NCBI GenBank assembly: GCA_005239595.1
Contig: SBBT01000221.1
Location: 1 to 14,956, forward strand
Reading direction: 5' to 3'
DNA from: Candidatus Troglogloeales bacterium
Lineage (GTDB): Bacteria; Nitrospirota; Nitrospiria; SBBL01; SBBT01
DNA: 14,956 nucleotides
Shown here: positions 7,266-13,949 of the stretch, piece by piece
Numbering within the stretch: the stretch's first letter is position 1
Layout: every line of letters starts with the position of its first letter
Translations under genes and position numbers: made by a program
Notes under the pieces: generated by a model
Seen by the model: the letters and a program-made list of their open reading frames with translations, nothing else
The model's database searches: none
What the model was told of the DNA's origin: nothing

Positions 7266-7694
7266 ATGAAATCAGGACTCATTATTACAGGAATTTGTAT
7301 AACTTTAATTGGCGGCGGTTATGCTGCTGTCAGCGAAGGACATGATCACAGCGCTGATAAGGATTTTATGCAGATGGATCATGAAGAAATGATACAGCAG
7401 GAAGGTAAGGAGGGTGAATCGAAAGCTGTGGAAGTCGGGAATAAAATCTGTCCTGTCAGCGGTGGTAAAATCCCAGATCCCGGTGAAAAGAGTGCTATGG
7501 GAGAAGTCGTTAAATACGAATATAAGGGGAAAATTTATAACCTTTGTTGCAATATGTGCATTAAGGATTTCAAGAAAGATTCTGAAAAATACAGTAAAAT
7601 CGCCGAGGAAGAAGTGAAAAAGTCTCATGAAGAAATGGAAACTGAAGAACCCAAAGAAGGTGATGGGCATGAGCATCATAATCACAGTCATTAA
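7266..7694 (+). CDS. exported YHS-type metal-binding protein
   Basis: This 142-aa protein starts one base after the oxidase stop, with AAGGA just upstream. A signal peptide (about 1-21) is followed by a His-rich stretch (EGHDHSADKDFMQMDHEEM), then a YHS-like domain (about 59-112): CPVSGGKI (Cys62), YEYKGKIYNLCCNMC (Cys94, 95, 98) and DFKKDSEKY. YHS domains bind metals such as copper through Cys. The tail is highly charged and ends in EHHNHSH. All features point to a periplasmic metal buffer or chaperone that serves the oxidase. The Cys and His clusters are directly visible; the role is inferred. Confidence 0.8.
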   Translation: MKSGLIITGICITLIGGGYAAVSEGHDHSADKDFMQMDHEEMIQQEGKEGESKAVEVGNKICPVSGGKIPDPGEKSAMGEVVKYEYKGKIYNLCCNMCIKDFKKDSEKYSKIAEEEVKKSHEEMETEEPKEGDGHEHHNHSH

Positions 7695-7709
7695 TTCTGG
7701 GGTGAGACA

Positions 7710-7877
7710 ATGAAATCATTATGGAAAGCCATACTTATGGCCGTTGGATTATTTGTTTATGGATATTTCCTATCCACGGCGGGGCATGATCATGCCAGTC
7801 ACCAACCAGGGGGAAAGGAACATCAAGAAATGGATGAGGGGGTTACTCACGATCATCATGATCATACCCATCATTAA
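7710..7877 (+). CDS. 55-aa His-rich exported peptide
   Basis: ATG 7710 follows GGGGTGAG at 7699-7706, a good ribosome binding site, and the frame ends at TAA 7875-7877. Residues 1-25 form a signal peptide or single membrane anchor (MKSLWKAILMAVGLFVYGYF). The remaining 30 residues contain GHDHASH, KEH and a terminal run HDHHDHTHH: 11 His in all, with several Asp and Glu. It lies 15 nt after the YHS gene and 20 nt before the DUF2231 gene, so it is part of the operon. It resembles no named family I know. A periplasmic histidine-rich metal sponge is the natural guess. Confidence 0.7.
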   Translation: MKSLWKAILMAVGLFVYGYFLSTAGHDHASHQPGGKEHQEMDEGVTHDHHDHTHH

Positions 7878-7897
7878 GTTGAGAGAGGGAGGTGGAT

Positions 7898-8323
7898 ATG
7901 TTCGATTTCTTACAACCTATCCATCCTAAGGTCGTGCACTTTCCTATTGCTCTTTTTATGACAGCCTTAGGGTTGGATATGGTAAGTCTTGTTTTGAAGA
8001 AAGAAAGTTTACATAAAACAGCCCTGCATATTTACGTCATAGCGGCTCTAATGACACCATTAGTTGTCAGAACAGGACTCTGGGAGGAGGAAAGGTTTCA
8101 TTTAAGTCATCCCGTATTGGACAAGCATCGATTGTTTGCGCTTTGGACGATGTGGGTATCTTTAATGTCTTTGCCTGTTTTATGGTTTATTAAACAAAAG
8201 TCTCAAAGGTTTTTTCGTGTGGTTTTTATTCTTTTAATAATTGGAGTGGCTGGTCTTGTCACCTTGGCAGGGCACAATGGTGGCAGGATGGTTTATGAGT
8301 ATGGGGTGGGAGTGGAACAATAA
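7898..8323 (+). CDS. DUF2231 family inner-membrane protein
   Basis: A 141-aa protein with four predicted membrane helices (about 12-33, 42-62, 78-98 and 105-125). The family pattern is visible: HPKVVHFPIALF near the N-terminus, DKHRLFALW before the third helix, and TLAGHNGGRMVYEYGVGV at the end. The conserved His residues (His9, His14, His77, His126) could bind haem or metal within the membrane, as proposed for related families. GGGAGG at 7887-7892 lies 5 nt before ATG 7898; an in-frame GTG at 7892 overlaps that ribosome binding site and is less likely. It is the last gene of the metal operon and often accompanies copper genes; its biochemical role is unknown. Confidence 0.8.
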   Translation: MFDFLQPIHPKVVHFPIALFMTALGLDMVSLVLKKESLHKTALHIYVIAALMTPLVVRTGLWEEERFHLSHPVLDKHRLFALWTMWVSLMSLPVLWFIKQKSQRFFRVVFILLIIGVAGLVTLAGHNGGRMVYEYGVGVEQ

Positions 8324-8380
8324 ATAAGTTTGCGTTAATACGTTTAGAGCATCATAACTTTAATTTCAAGATTTCTATTC

Positions 8381-8401
8381 TCCACTTAGGTTATCCACTT
8401 A
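8381..8401. repeat. short direct repeat TCCACTTA
   Basis: TCCACTTA occurs at 8381-8388 and 8394-8401 with a 13-bp period, both followed by an AGG-like continuation. It lies between the DUF2231 stop and the IS30 remnant. It may be part of the decayed element or a chance repeat. The rest of 8324-8428 shows no gene. Confidence 0.25.
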
Positions 8402-8428
8402 AGGTAGCGTTGCTCCCACCTCAAATTC

Positions 8429-8635
8429 TACCTGTTGTATTGCGTTACGAGAAAGGCAACATTGAGCAGGTCAGCGTCTCTCCATCGTTGGATTCCCAAA
8501 GGCCGCGACCTTTCTAAGGTCTCAGCCAAACAGTTGAAAAAGATCGAAAAACGTATTAACGCAAGACCAAGAAAATGCTTACAATACCTTACACCATCAG
8601 AGACTTACAAAAACTGTGTTGCACTTAAAGATTGA
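8429..8635 (+). pseudogene. C-terminal remnant of an IS30-family transposase, frameshifted
   Basis: From 8480 the frame reads LHRWIPKGRDLSKVSAKQ, then INARPRKCLQYLTPSETY and a stop at 8635, which is the standard C-terminus of IS30-family transposases. Just upstream the homology continues in another frame: YEKGNIEQVS (8446-8475) matches the region that normally holds the last catalytic Glu (pattern YERGTxENxNG). Before that, Tyr-Cys at 8438-8443 returns to the first frame. Two compensating frameshifts, with no start codon and no N-terminal two-thirds, show a dead fragment. It sits between the metal operon and the methyltransferase/P450 pair, so it probably marks an old insertion or recombination joint. 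Confidence 0.75.
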
Positions 8636-8656
8636 ATCCGGGGAAGGGTTAAGGGG

Positions 8657-9226
8657 ATGAAAATTCGTGAAAGTGGCATGCCTGAGCAGGAGATGTGGGA
8701 GAAATTTTTTGATCCACGCAAAATCCTTAAAATGCTCGGCCTCAATAATCAGATTAATAATGTTGCAGAGTTTGGGTGCGGATATGGCACATTTACGATT
8801 CCTGCTGCTGAAATTATCCGCGGCAGGATTTATGCTTTTGATATTGAATCGGACATGGTGCGCATAACCAGCGATAAAGCTAAGAAGCACGGCCTTGGGA
8901 ACGTTCAAGTAGTCGTGAAAGATTTTATGGCTGACGGCACAGGATTAGAGGAGAAAAGTGTTGATTATGTGATGCTTTTTAATATTCTACATCTCGAAAA
9001 GTCGGAAATTCTGCTGAAGGAAGCCAGACGGATTTTGTCAAAAGCCGGTCAACTTGGAATGATTCACTGGAATTATGATCCATCAACACCCCGAGGCCCT
9101 TCAATGGACATTCGTCCAAAGCCGCAGCAATGTATCCAGTGGGCAATGGCTGTCGGTTTTCGTGATCCCGTTCAATTTGATTTAAAACCGTATCACTACG
9201 GAGTTGTTATGGCAAAGAAAGGATAA
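8657..9226 (+). CDS. class I SAM-dependent methyltransferase, substrate unknown
   Basis: This 189-aa protein has a Rossmann-type methyltransferase core. Motif I is EFGCGYG (38-44); the acidic end of strand 2 is in IYAFDIES, and DYVMLFNILH followed by EARRILSKAGQLGMIHW gives the post-motif signatures of the Methyltransf_11/25 group. These proteins methylate small molecules or proteins; the sequence does not reveal which. The C-terminal QPQCIQWAMAVGF-like section and YHYGVVMAKK are also common in the group. The ribosome binding site GGGGAAGGG (8640-8648) is 8 nt before the ATG. It follows the IS30 remnant by 21 nt and precedes the P450 by 93 nt on the same strand. Confidence 0.75.
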   Translation: MKIRESGMPEQEMWEKFFDPRKILKMLGLNNQINNVAEFGCGYGTFTIPAAEIIRGRIYAFDIESDMVRITSDKAKKHGLGNVQVVVKDFMADGTGLEEKSVDYVMLFNILHLEKSEILLKEARRILSKAGQLGMIHWNYDPSTPRGPSMDIRPKPQQCIQWAMAVGFRDPVQFDLKPYHYGVVMAKKG

Positions 9227-9229
9227 GAT

Positions 9230-9286
9230 ATGAAGATAGGAGTCATAATAATATCAATTGGTGGATATTGTGGGATGCCCTCATGA
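9230..9286 (+). CDS. possible 18-aa ORF after the methyltransferase, perhaps a truncated gene start
   Basis: AAAGGA at 9217-9222 has a 7-nt spacer to ATG 9230, and the frame gives MKIGVIIISIGGYCGMPS before TGA. The start is hydrophobic, like the opening of a signal peptide, and is cut short. It may be the remains of an exported protein's gene or a chance ORF in the 93-nt gap before the P450. Confidence 0.2.
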   Translation: MKIGVIIISIGGYCGMPS

Positions 9287-9319
9287 TTCGAAGGTTGTGA
9301 GATTGGTGGAAAGGATCCA

Positions 9320-10831
9320 ATGGATAAGGTGTGTCTTCATCGTATTATACGGTTACTAAAACAATTGCAGGGGATTAACCCTTTTGATGGGGATAGCAAG
9401 CCATCTGGGGTGCGGCTTTTTTCTCCTGGAGAAGGAAGACCGACATTACCCTTTCCGCACCCATGGAATTACTCGCAACCCATACGTATTCTTGAAACAT
9501 TTTTTTGGAATGCCGATCGAGAGCAAGGGCCGGGAAGACACAATCGCTATCTTGATGTTCCTGGATTTACCCCGGTCCTAGTTACGCGGGATCCAGGGAT
9601 TATTCGGGCCATATTGAGTGCGACGGGTGACCAGCCAGGACAGTTTGATCGAGACACTCTTCCATCGACAGGAATCGCACGAGCGACGGGAAAAGATACA
9701 CTCCTTTTTGCTAATGGGCCTTTCTGGCGAATACAAAGGAAGTTGGCGGCGCCTTCGTTTGGAAAATCAGCGCTTTTTCAGCCGGAAAAGTTTCATGAGT
9801 TTGAAGAAACTTTTCGCCAGACTATTAGGAAACGCCTCGATAGCCTTCAGTTACATTTTGAAAAAAGTGGGGAACAAACTATTCGTATTAAATTAGAACC
9901 AGAAATTAAGGTTGTCATGTTAGAAATGTTGGCTAACAACTTTTTTGGTGCACAGATTTCTTATGAAGAAATCAGGGATCGATTTACTCCTGCCCTGGAG
10001 AGGGTGATTGATCATATCGTCAGCGACACGGTGATCAACAAGATGGGGATACCGATCACTCGGATGCCGAGCATTACCCCCAGGATCGCTCAACTTAAAA
10101 TTGATTTTGTCAGTTTCGAGAAATTAACCGACCTAGTGCTTGCCCCTCGAAAAGAAGGACGGGCATTATGGAAACAATTTAAATCAGATGCTCCGGATGA
10201 TAAGCTCCGGAGCAATATTCGAGTGTTTCTCGCTGGGGCATTGGAGGCAACTACTTCATTCGCCACTTGGGCCCCTTCTCATCTTTCTAGAAATCAGGAA
10301 ATTCAAGAACGGGTATACCAGGAAGTCAAGGATATAGATACCTATACACCAGACAACCTAGATCAAGCCAAACATTTGAATTGGGTTATGGAGGAAACCC
10401 TGCGTCTAACTCCTTCACTTTATTTTCTTCCACGCCGGGCAACCGCCGACACATGGATTGAAACGGTAGATAAAAGAAAAATGTTTATTCCAAAAGGAAC
10501 CCATATTCTTCTCGACGTGTGGCATGCAAATCGTTGTGAGGATTACTGGGGAGTCAAGGCCACTGGATTTCCTGCCTTAGATTTTGCGCCAGATCGCTGG
10601 GATGCGCTTACGGCGCGCGGGCAGGTGGCCAAAGAGTTTTTTCATTTTGGTTTTGGGCATGGGCCAAGGGTGTGCCCTGGGAAATTCCTTGGTCAACTAG
10701 AAGTCGGCCTTGTTGTTGGCGCGGTCATCAAGAAATTCAGATTTCGTGCGGTCAATTCAAATAATCCTGTCAAGGCCGGCGTTTCGACGAAGCCCATGGA
10801 TGGGACCCTCGTTGACCTGGAACTACGTTAA
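9320..10831 (+). CDS. soluble cytochrome P450 monooxygenase
   Basis: This 503-aa protein has the P450 signatures in order: a WRIQRKL C-helix motif, the I-helix AGALEATTS (305-313), ExxR as ETLR (359-362), and the haem-binding loop FGHGPRVCPG (445-454) with the proximal thiolate Cys452. It would insert one oxygen atom from O2 into an organic substrate, using electrons from a ferredoxin/reductase; no redox partner is encoded nearby. No N-terminal membrane anchor is visible, so it is probably cytoplasmic. The I-helix is slightly odd: the acidic residue (Glu309) and Thr311 are separated by Ala, whereas the usual pair is adjacent. AAAGGA at 9310-9315 precedes the ATG by 4 nt. The substrate cannot be read from the sequence. 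Confidence 0.9.
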   Translation: MDKVCLHRIIRLLKQLQGINPFDGDSKPSGVRLFSPGEGRPTLPFPHPWNYSQPIRILETFFWNADREQGPGRHNRYLDVPGFTPVLVTRDPGIIRAILSATGDQPGQFDRDTLPSTGIARATGKDTLLFANGPFWRIQRKLAAPSFGKSALFQPEKFHEFEETFRQTIRKRLDSLQLHFEKSGEQTIRIKLEPEIKVVMLEMLANNFFGAQISYEEIRDRFTPALERVIDHIVSDTVINKMGIPITRMPSITPRIAQLKIDFVSFEKLTDLVLAPRKEGRALWKQFKSDAPDDKLRSNIRVFLAGALEATTSFATWAPSHLSRNQEIQERVYQEVKDIDTYTPDNLDQAKHLNWVMEETLRLTPSLYFLPRRATADTWIETVDKRKMFIPKGTHILLDVWHANRCEDYWGVKATGFPALDFAPDRWDALTARGQVAKEFFHFGFGHGPRVCPGKFLGQLEVGLVVGAVIKKFRFRAVNSNNPVKAGVSTKPMDGTLVDLELR

Positions 10832-10880
10832 GGGGAAGGCCATAGTGTGTTAATTTTACGTCCATATCTTAAAAACATTT

Positions 10881-10910
10881 TTCGCATTTGGTTTAAGATT
10901 GTGTTAGGAT
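10881..10910 (+). promoter_or_regulatory. possible promoter for the GspB/PilP-like gene
   Basis: TAGGAT at 10905-10910 is preceded by TGT, an extended -10 arrangement, with a weak TTCGCA (10881-10886) 18 bp upstream. Transcription would begin near 10917, just ahead of ATG 10925. The boxes deviate from consensus, so this is only a candidate. Confidence 0.3.
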
Positions 10911-10942
10911 GATGCTCGCAGATAATGATGATCGTCTTTAAT

Positions 10943-11377
10943 ATGAGAAAAAAAGAAAGAATTGAATTAGTGATCAGTGGTATTTTAATCGCGGTATTAT
11001 TATTTTTATTGCCGCGTGTATGGAATAAGAAAGAAACCAATCAGTTTATTTCTGTTGAAGAAAATGTCTCTTTGGAAGATGTCCCTGTCCCTGGGGGGAT
11101 GCAAGATCAAGGCCTTTATACTCAATTAGAAGAGCAAACGAAGAATTTGGAATTTAAGCGGGATCCATTCTTTAGGCAATCGCTGGCAACTACTGCATTA
11201 TCACAGGAGTTATATCTAAACGGCATAGTCTGGGATGAGGCAAGCTCAACGGCAATTATCAACAATCAAATCGTGGCCATTGGTAGCGAGATACAAGGTA
11301 AAAAAGTTGTCGATATTATGGAAGATATGGTTATTTTAGAAGAAGGGGAGCATCGTATCGAGCTTATGTTGAAGTGA
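10943..11377 (+). CDS. single-pass membrane protein with GspB/PilP-like C-terminal domain
   Basis: From ATG 10943 the protein has 144 aa: a basic start (MRKKERIE), one membrane helix (about 9-26), an acidic linker, and a compact C-terminal domain. That domain reads LYLNGIVWDE, AIINNQIVAIGSEIQGKKV, then alternating hydrophobic strands. The pattern LNGI...A-INN-I--G-E--GKK is typical of GspB/GspC/PilP-type periplasmic domains in type II secretion and type IV pilus assembly. The minus-strand gene at 13299-13949 has the same domain. ATGs at 10925 and 10928 are in frame and would add MMIVFN; neither choice has a good Shine-Dalgarno. tRNA-Arg follows 48 nt after the stop. Confidence 0.6.
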   Translation: MRKKERIELVISGILIAVLLFLLPRVWNKKETNQFISVEENVSLEDVPVPGGMQDQGLYTQLEEQTKNLEFKRDPFFRQSLATTALSQELYLNGIVWDEASSTAIINNQIVAIGSEIQGKKVVDIMEDMVILEEGEHRIELMLK

Positions 11378-11425
11378 CCGACGATTAATTTCAGACAAGG
11401 CCAAAGCGAGGGATAGTTGAATTTC

Positions 11426-11499
11426 GCGCCTGTAGCTCAATTGGATAGAGCGACTGCCTACGGAGCAGTAGGTTAGAGGTTCAATTCCTCTCAGGCGCA
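11426..11499 (+). tRNA. tRNA-Arg, anticodon ACG
   Basis: A full cloverleaf folds over 74 nt: acceptor GCGCCTG/CAGGCGC (7 bp), D stem GCTC/GAGC with an AATTGGATA loop, anticodon stem ACTGC/GCAGT with loop CTACGGA, a 5-nt variable loop, T stem AGAGG/CCTCT with loop TTCAATT, and discriminator A. The anticodon ACG reads Arg CGN codons after A34 is deaminated to inosine. CCA is not encoded. tadA, which makes that edit, is the second gene downstream. Confidence 0.95.
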
Positions 11500-11536
11500 C
11501 ATCTTCCAGTAGCGCAAAAAGATTCATTGAATAATC

Positions 11537-12715
11537 ATGAGCAGCAATAGCCGTTGTACACTGCATCCTCTGCAGGCATTAGCGCATCATCCTCAGGACA
11601 CCTTCTTCACCCTCCAAGACGGGTTGGAATCGTTTCGTTGTCTGATCGATCACGCCGGCGATGAAGTGGTGGTGGTCTCGGGGGATGGGCGCATCGTTTT
11701 CGCCAATCAGGCCGTTGAGAGAAATTGGGGTTATTCAACTAGGGTTCTTTTGAGTAAATCGGTTACGGATTTGACGCAACATAAGATAACCTTGGCCCGA
11801 TGGAAAAAGGAGTATTGGATGCCACTAAAAAAGGCAGGGCATCCTATTTCGTATACGATCGAGCGCGCTGGCAAGGGGGGCAAGGCCCATAGGTTAGAGG
11901 TGACCGCAGTTTATATGCATGACAAATTACAGGAATATGTCTTATCGGTTGCCAGAGAGATTACCAACCAAGTCGCCCTGCAGCAGGAATTGAAAGAGTC
12001 GCAGATAATGAAGGCGTTACAGAATTTCATTGCTGGCACTATGCGAGAAATTCAGCATCCCCTGAAAGGTGTCCTGGGCCATGCACAGGCCCTTGTTGAA
12101 AAGTATCGAGATCGTCCTTTTGAATATATCGGATACAAAGAGTTTAAGGATGTCATGCGGACATTAACGGCGATGCGTGATCAGGTCAAATGCTGTTTTG
12201 AGACGACCAACCAACTCTTGGACATCAATCGGCGCAAAGTTCATCTGAAGGGCGCTTCCTGTGATGTTAGGGAAGCTATTTGGGCATCCGTTAAGGGGCT
12301 CCAGCATTCTCTGGAAGCTGTCGACGTGCATGTCCGACTGCGATTGGCCGCCAACCTGCCTGCGGTAGCAATCGGTGCGCTCGAACTAAACCAAGTATTG
12401 ACCAATATCCTTGTCAATGCCATGGAGGCTACGCCAAGGGCGGGTGAGGTTGAAGTGAGGGCCTATTATCAAAAGAAAAGCCGGAAGGTCCTTATCCGAT
12501 GCCTCGATGAGGGAGCGGGTATTGCACAGGAAGATCTTCCCCGTATCTTTGAACCATTTTTTACGACTAAGAACCGCGGCTCAGGGAAAAGCCCTGGGCT
12601 GGGGTTAACCATTGCCTATGCTATTATTAAATCTTTTCAAGGGGAGATTATCGTCAAAAGCAAATTAAGAGAGGGGGCTCTCGTTGAGATAACACTCCCT
12701 GCCTGTCCATCATGA
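11537..12715 (+). CDS. PAS-domain sensor histidine kinase with a degenerate phosphoacceptor site
   Basis: This is a 392-aa soluble protein with no membrane helix. A PAS domain occupies about residues 31-145 (DHAGDEVVVVSGDGRIVFAN). A HisKA-like helix pair follows, then a HATPase_c domain: N box with N290 and N294, G1 DEGAGI (324-329), F box FEPFFTTK, and G2 GLGL (354-357). The ATP-binding site is complete. The H box reads AGTMREIQHPLKGVLGH, where related kinases have A-H-E-I-x-N-P-L. The phosphoacceptor position is Arg170, and a His (His174) sits one helical turn later. It may be inactive as a kinase, act as a phosphatase, or use His174. A TGA at 11528 makes ATG 11537 the first start. No response regulator is nearby; tadA overlaps its end by 4 nt. 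Confidence 0.85.
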   Translation: MSSNSRCTLHPLQALAHHPQDTFFTLQDGLESFRCLIDHAGDEVVVVSGDGRIVFANQAVERNWGYSTRVLLSKSVTDLTQHKITLARWKKEYWMPLKKAGHPISYTIERAGKGGKAHRLEVTAVYMHDKLQEYVLSVAREITNQVALQQELKESQIMKALQNFIAGTMREIQHPLKGVLGHAQALVEKYRDRPFEYIGYKEFKDVMRTLTAMRDQVKCCFETTNQLLDINRRKVHLKGASCDVREAIWASVKGLQHSLEAVDVHVRLRLAANLPAVAIGALELNQVLTNILVNAMEATPRAGEVEVRAYYQKKSRKVLIRCLDEGAGIAQEDLPRIFEPFFTTKNRGSGKSPGLGLTIAYAIIKSFQGEIIVKSKLREGALVEITLPACPS

Positions 12716-13224
12716 TTGATCATTCTGCTTTAGCCACATCAGAAATTATATTTATGCGCGAAGCCATCAAGCAGGCCCACCTTGCCGAAGAGCGAGATGA
12801 AGTGCCCGTTGGTGCCGTGATTGTACAGGGACATAAAATCATCGCGAGGGCTCACAATCAGGTTGAGACGTTGAGTGACCCGACGGCCCACGCCGAGATG
12901 ATTGCCATAACTCAGGCAACTGATCATCTTTCTAATAAATGGCTGACAGAATGTGCGCTCTACGTTACCCTGGAGCCTTGTGCGATGTGTGCCGGGGCCC
13001 TTGTCTTGGCAAGGATACCGCGGATCTATTTCGGCGCGCAAGATCCCAAGGCGGGCGCTTGTGGCTCGGTCTTTAACATTGCTCATCATCCACAACTCAA
13101 TCACCGTATTAAGATTAAAAAAGGACCTCTTGCCGCGCAATGTTCTCAACTGCTTAGGAGGTTTTTTGAGAAGAAACGTTATTTGATCAACCAACGCAAG
13201 GTTGACAGAAAGATAAGATTTTAG
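12712..13224 (+). CDS. tadA: tRNA-specific adenosine deaminase TadA
   Basis: This enzyme converts adenosine-34 to inosine in the ACG anticodon of tRNA-Arg, so that one tRNA can read CGU, CGC and CGA. The zinc/catalytic motif is HAE (His60, Glu62, with Glu as proton shuttle) and PCAMC (89-93, Cys90 and Cys93 as ligands). FMREAIKQAHLAEERDEVPVGAVIV at the start region and the GS(V)FNIAHHPQLNH region are characteristic of TadA rather than guanine or cytosine deaminases. The length of 170 aa is usual; the tail is basic and suits RNA binding. Its ATG overlaps the kinase stop (ATGA), so translation is probably coupled. Its substrate gene lies 1.2 kb upstream on the same strand. Confidence 0.92.
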   Translation: MIDHSALATSEIIFMREAIKQAHLAEERDEVPVGAVIVQGHKIIARAHNQVETLSDPTAHAEMIAITQATDHLSNKWLTECALYVTLEPCAMCAGALVLARIPRIYFGAQDPKAGACGSVFNIAHHPQLNHRIKIKKGPLAAQCSQLLRRFFEKKRYLINQRKVDRKIRF

Positions 13225-13298
13225 TCTTTTTCACCAAGAAAGGTTCAAAGCCTTAGGTCTTTATCGAAATTTCGTCGTGACACCCTTTCCATCATTTT

Positions 13299-13949
13299 TT
13301 ATCTCGAAGTGCTTTTCTGCTGGATGTCCACGATGGTCAGCCCTACACTGTCACGTAATTCGATCCGATCCAGAGTAATCTTCGTTATCTTCTTGCCGTT
13401 GACTTCATCACCCAGCTCATAGATCTTATTGTTGATAAGGGCGATCATCTTGCCTTGCTGGGTCATGATGCCGTTTAGCACAAGATCTGTTGGCTGCGTT
13501 GATTTCTTTGATTCTGTTAACGGAGTTAACGCAATTGAAGGAGAGACTTGGTTGGTCACCGAGAGATCAACGGTTGGATGGGCTTGGCTACGGTCAGAGG
13601 TGGGTGTCGTCCCCTGTGCTGGGCTTATGGGTTTTGTTTCTGCCAAGGATAAGGGATTGGCTATTTCAGGGTTGGCTGTATGGAAAAGACGCGGCTGCCA
13701 GATAAAGATGATGCCAGCGGTTATCAATAAAATGACGATCTCCACCAAGACAATCACGTGCCATTTCTTTGTTTTTTCTCTGGTCGTGGCCGGAAAAATT
13801 TCTTGTGTGAGCTCTGGGAGCGGTTGTGGCGCTATGACGGGTTGTTCCATGGTTACCATCTGGTGGGCCAATCGATTGCTGGTCGCGACTTTTGTTCTTT
13901 CCCTAAAGCGGGCCTGTGTTTTTTTTAACGCCTCATTGATGATGCTCAT
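13299..13949 (-). CDS. GspB/ExeB-like general secretion pathway protein
   Basis: This 216-aa protein starts MSIINEALKKTQARFRER, a cytoplasmic helix typical of ExeA-partner proteins. One membrane helix follows (about 63-84), then a Pro/Thr/Ser-rich periplasmic linker, and a C-terminal domain from about 153 (LVLNGI, ALINNKIYELGDEVNGKK) of the GspB type. ExeA and ExeB form an inner-membrane complex that helps the type II secretin assemble across peptidoglycan. Its ATG overlaps the exeA stop by 4 nt (ATGA). It converges on tadA, with 74 nt between the stops and no clear terminator. Confidence 0.72.
   Translation of the reverse strand: MSIINEALKKTQARFRERTKVATSNRLAHQMVTMEQPVIAPQPLPELTQEIFPATTREKTKKWHVIVLVEIVILLITAGIIFIWQPRLFHTANPEIANPLSLAETKPISPAQGTTPTSDRSQAHPTVDLSVTNQVSPSIALTPLTESKKSTQPTDLVLNGIMTQQGKMIALINNKIYELGDEVNGKKITKITLDRIELRDSVGLTIVDIQQKSTSR

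Noticed and set aside
11336..11566. 76-aa minus-strand frame reading RGIEPLTYCSVGSRSIQLSY
   Set aside because: It is the antisense of tRNA-Arg(ACG), a familiar spurious protein; it has no ribosome binding site.
13225..13298. Weak hairpins (AAGG...CCTT at 13240-13254) and a CGAAATTTCG palindrome (13265-13274) between convergent tadA and gspB
   Set aside because: Stems are only 4-5 bp and no T-run follows on either strand, so a terminator call is not supported.
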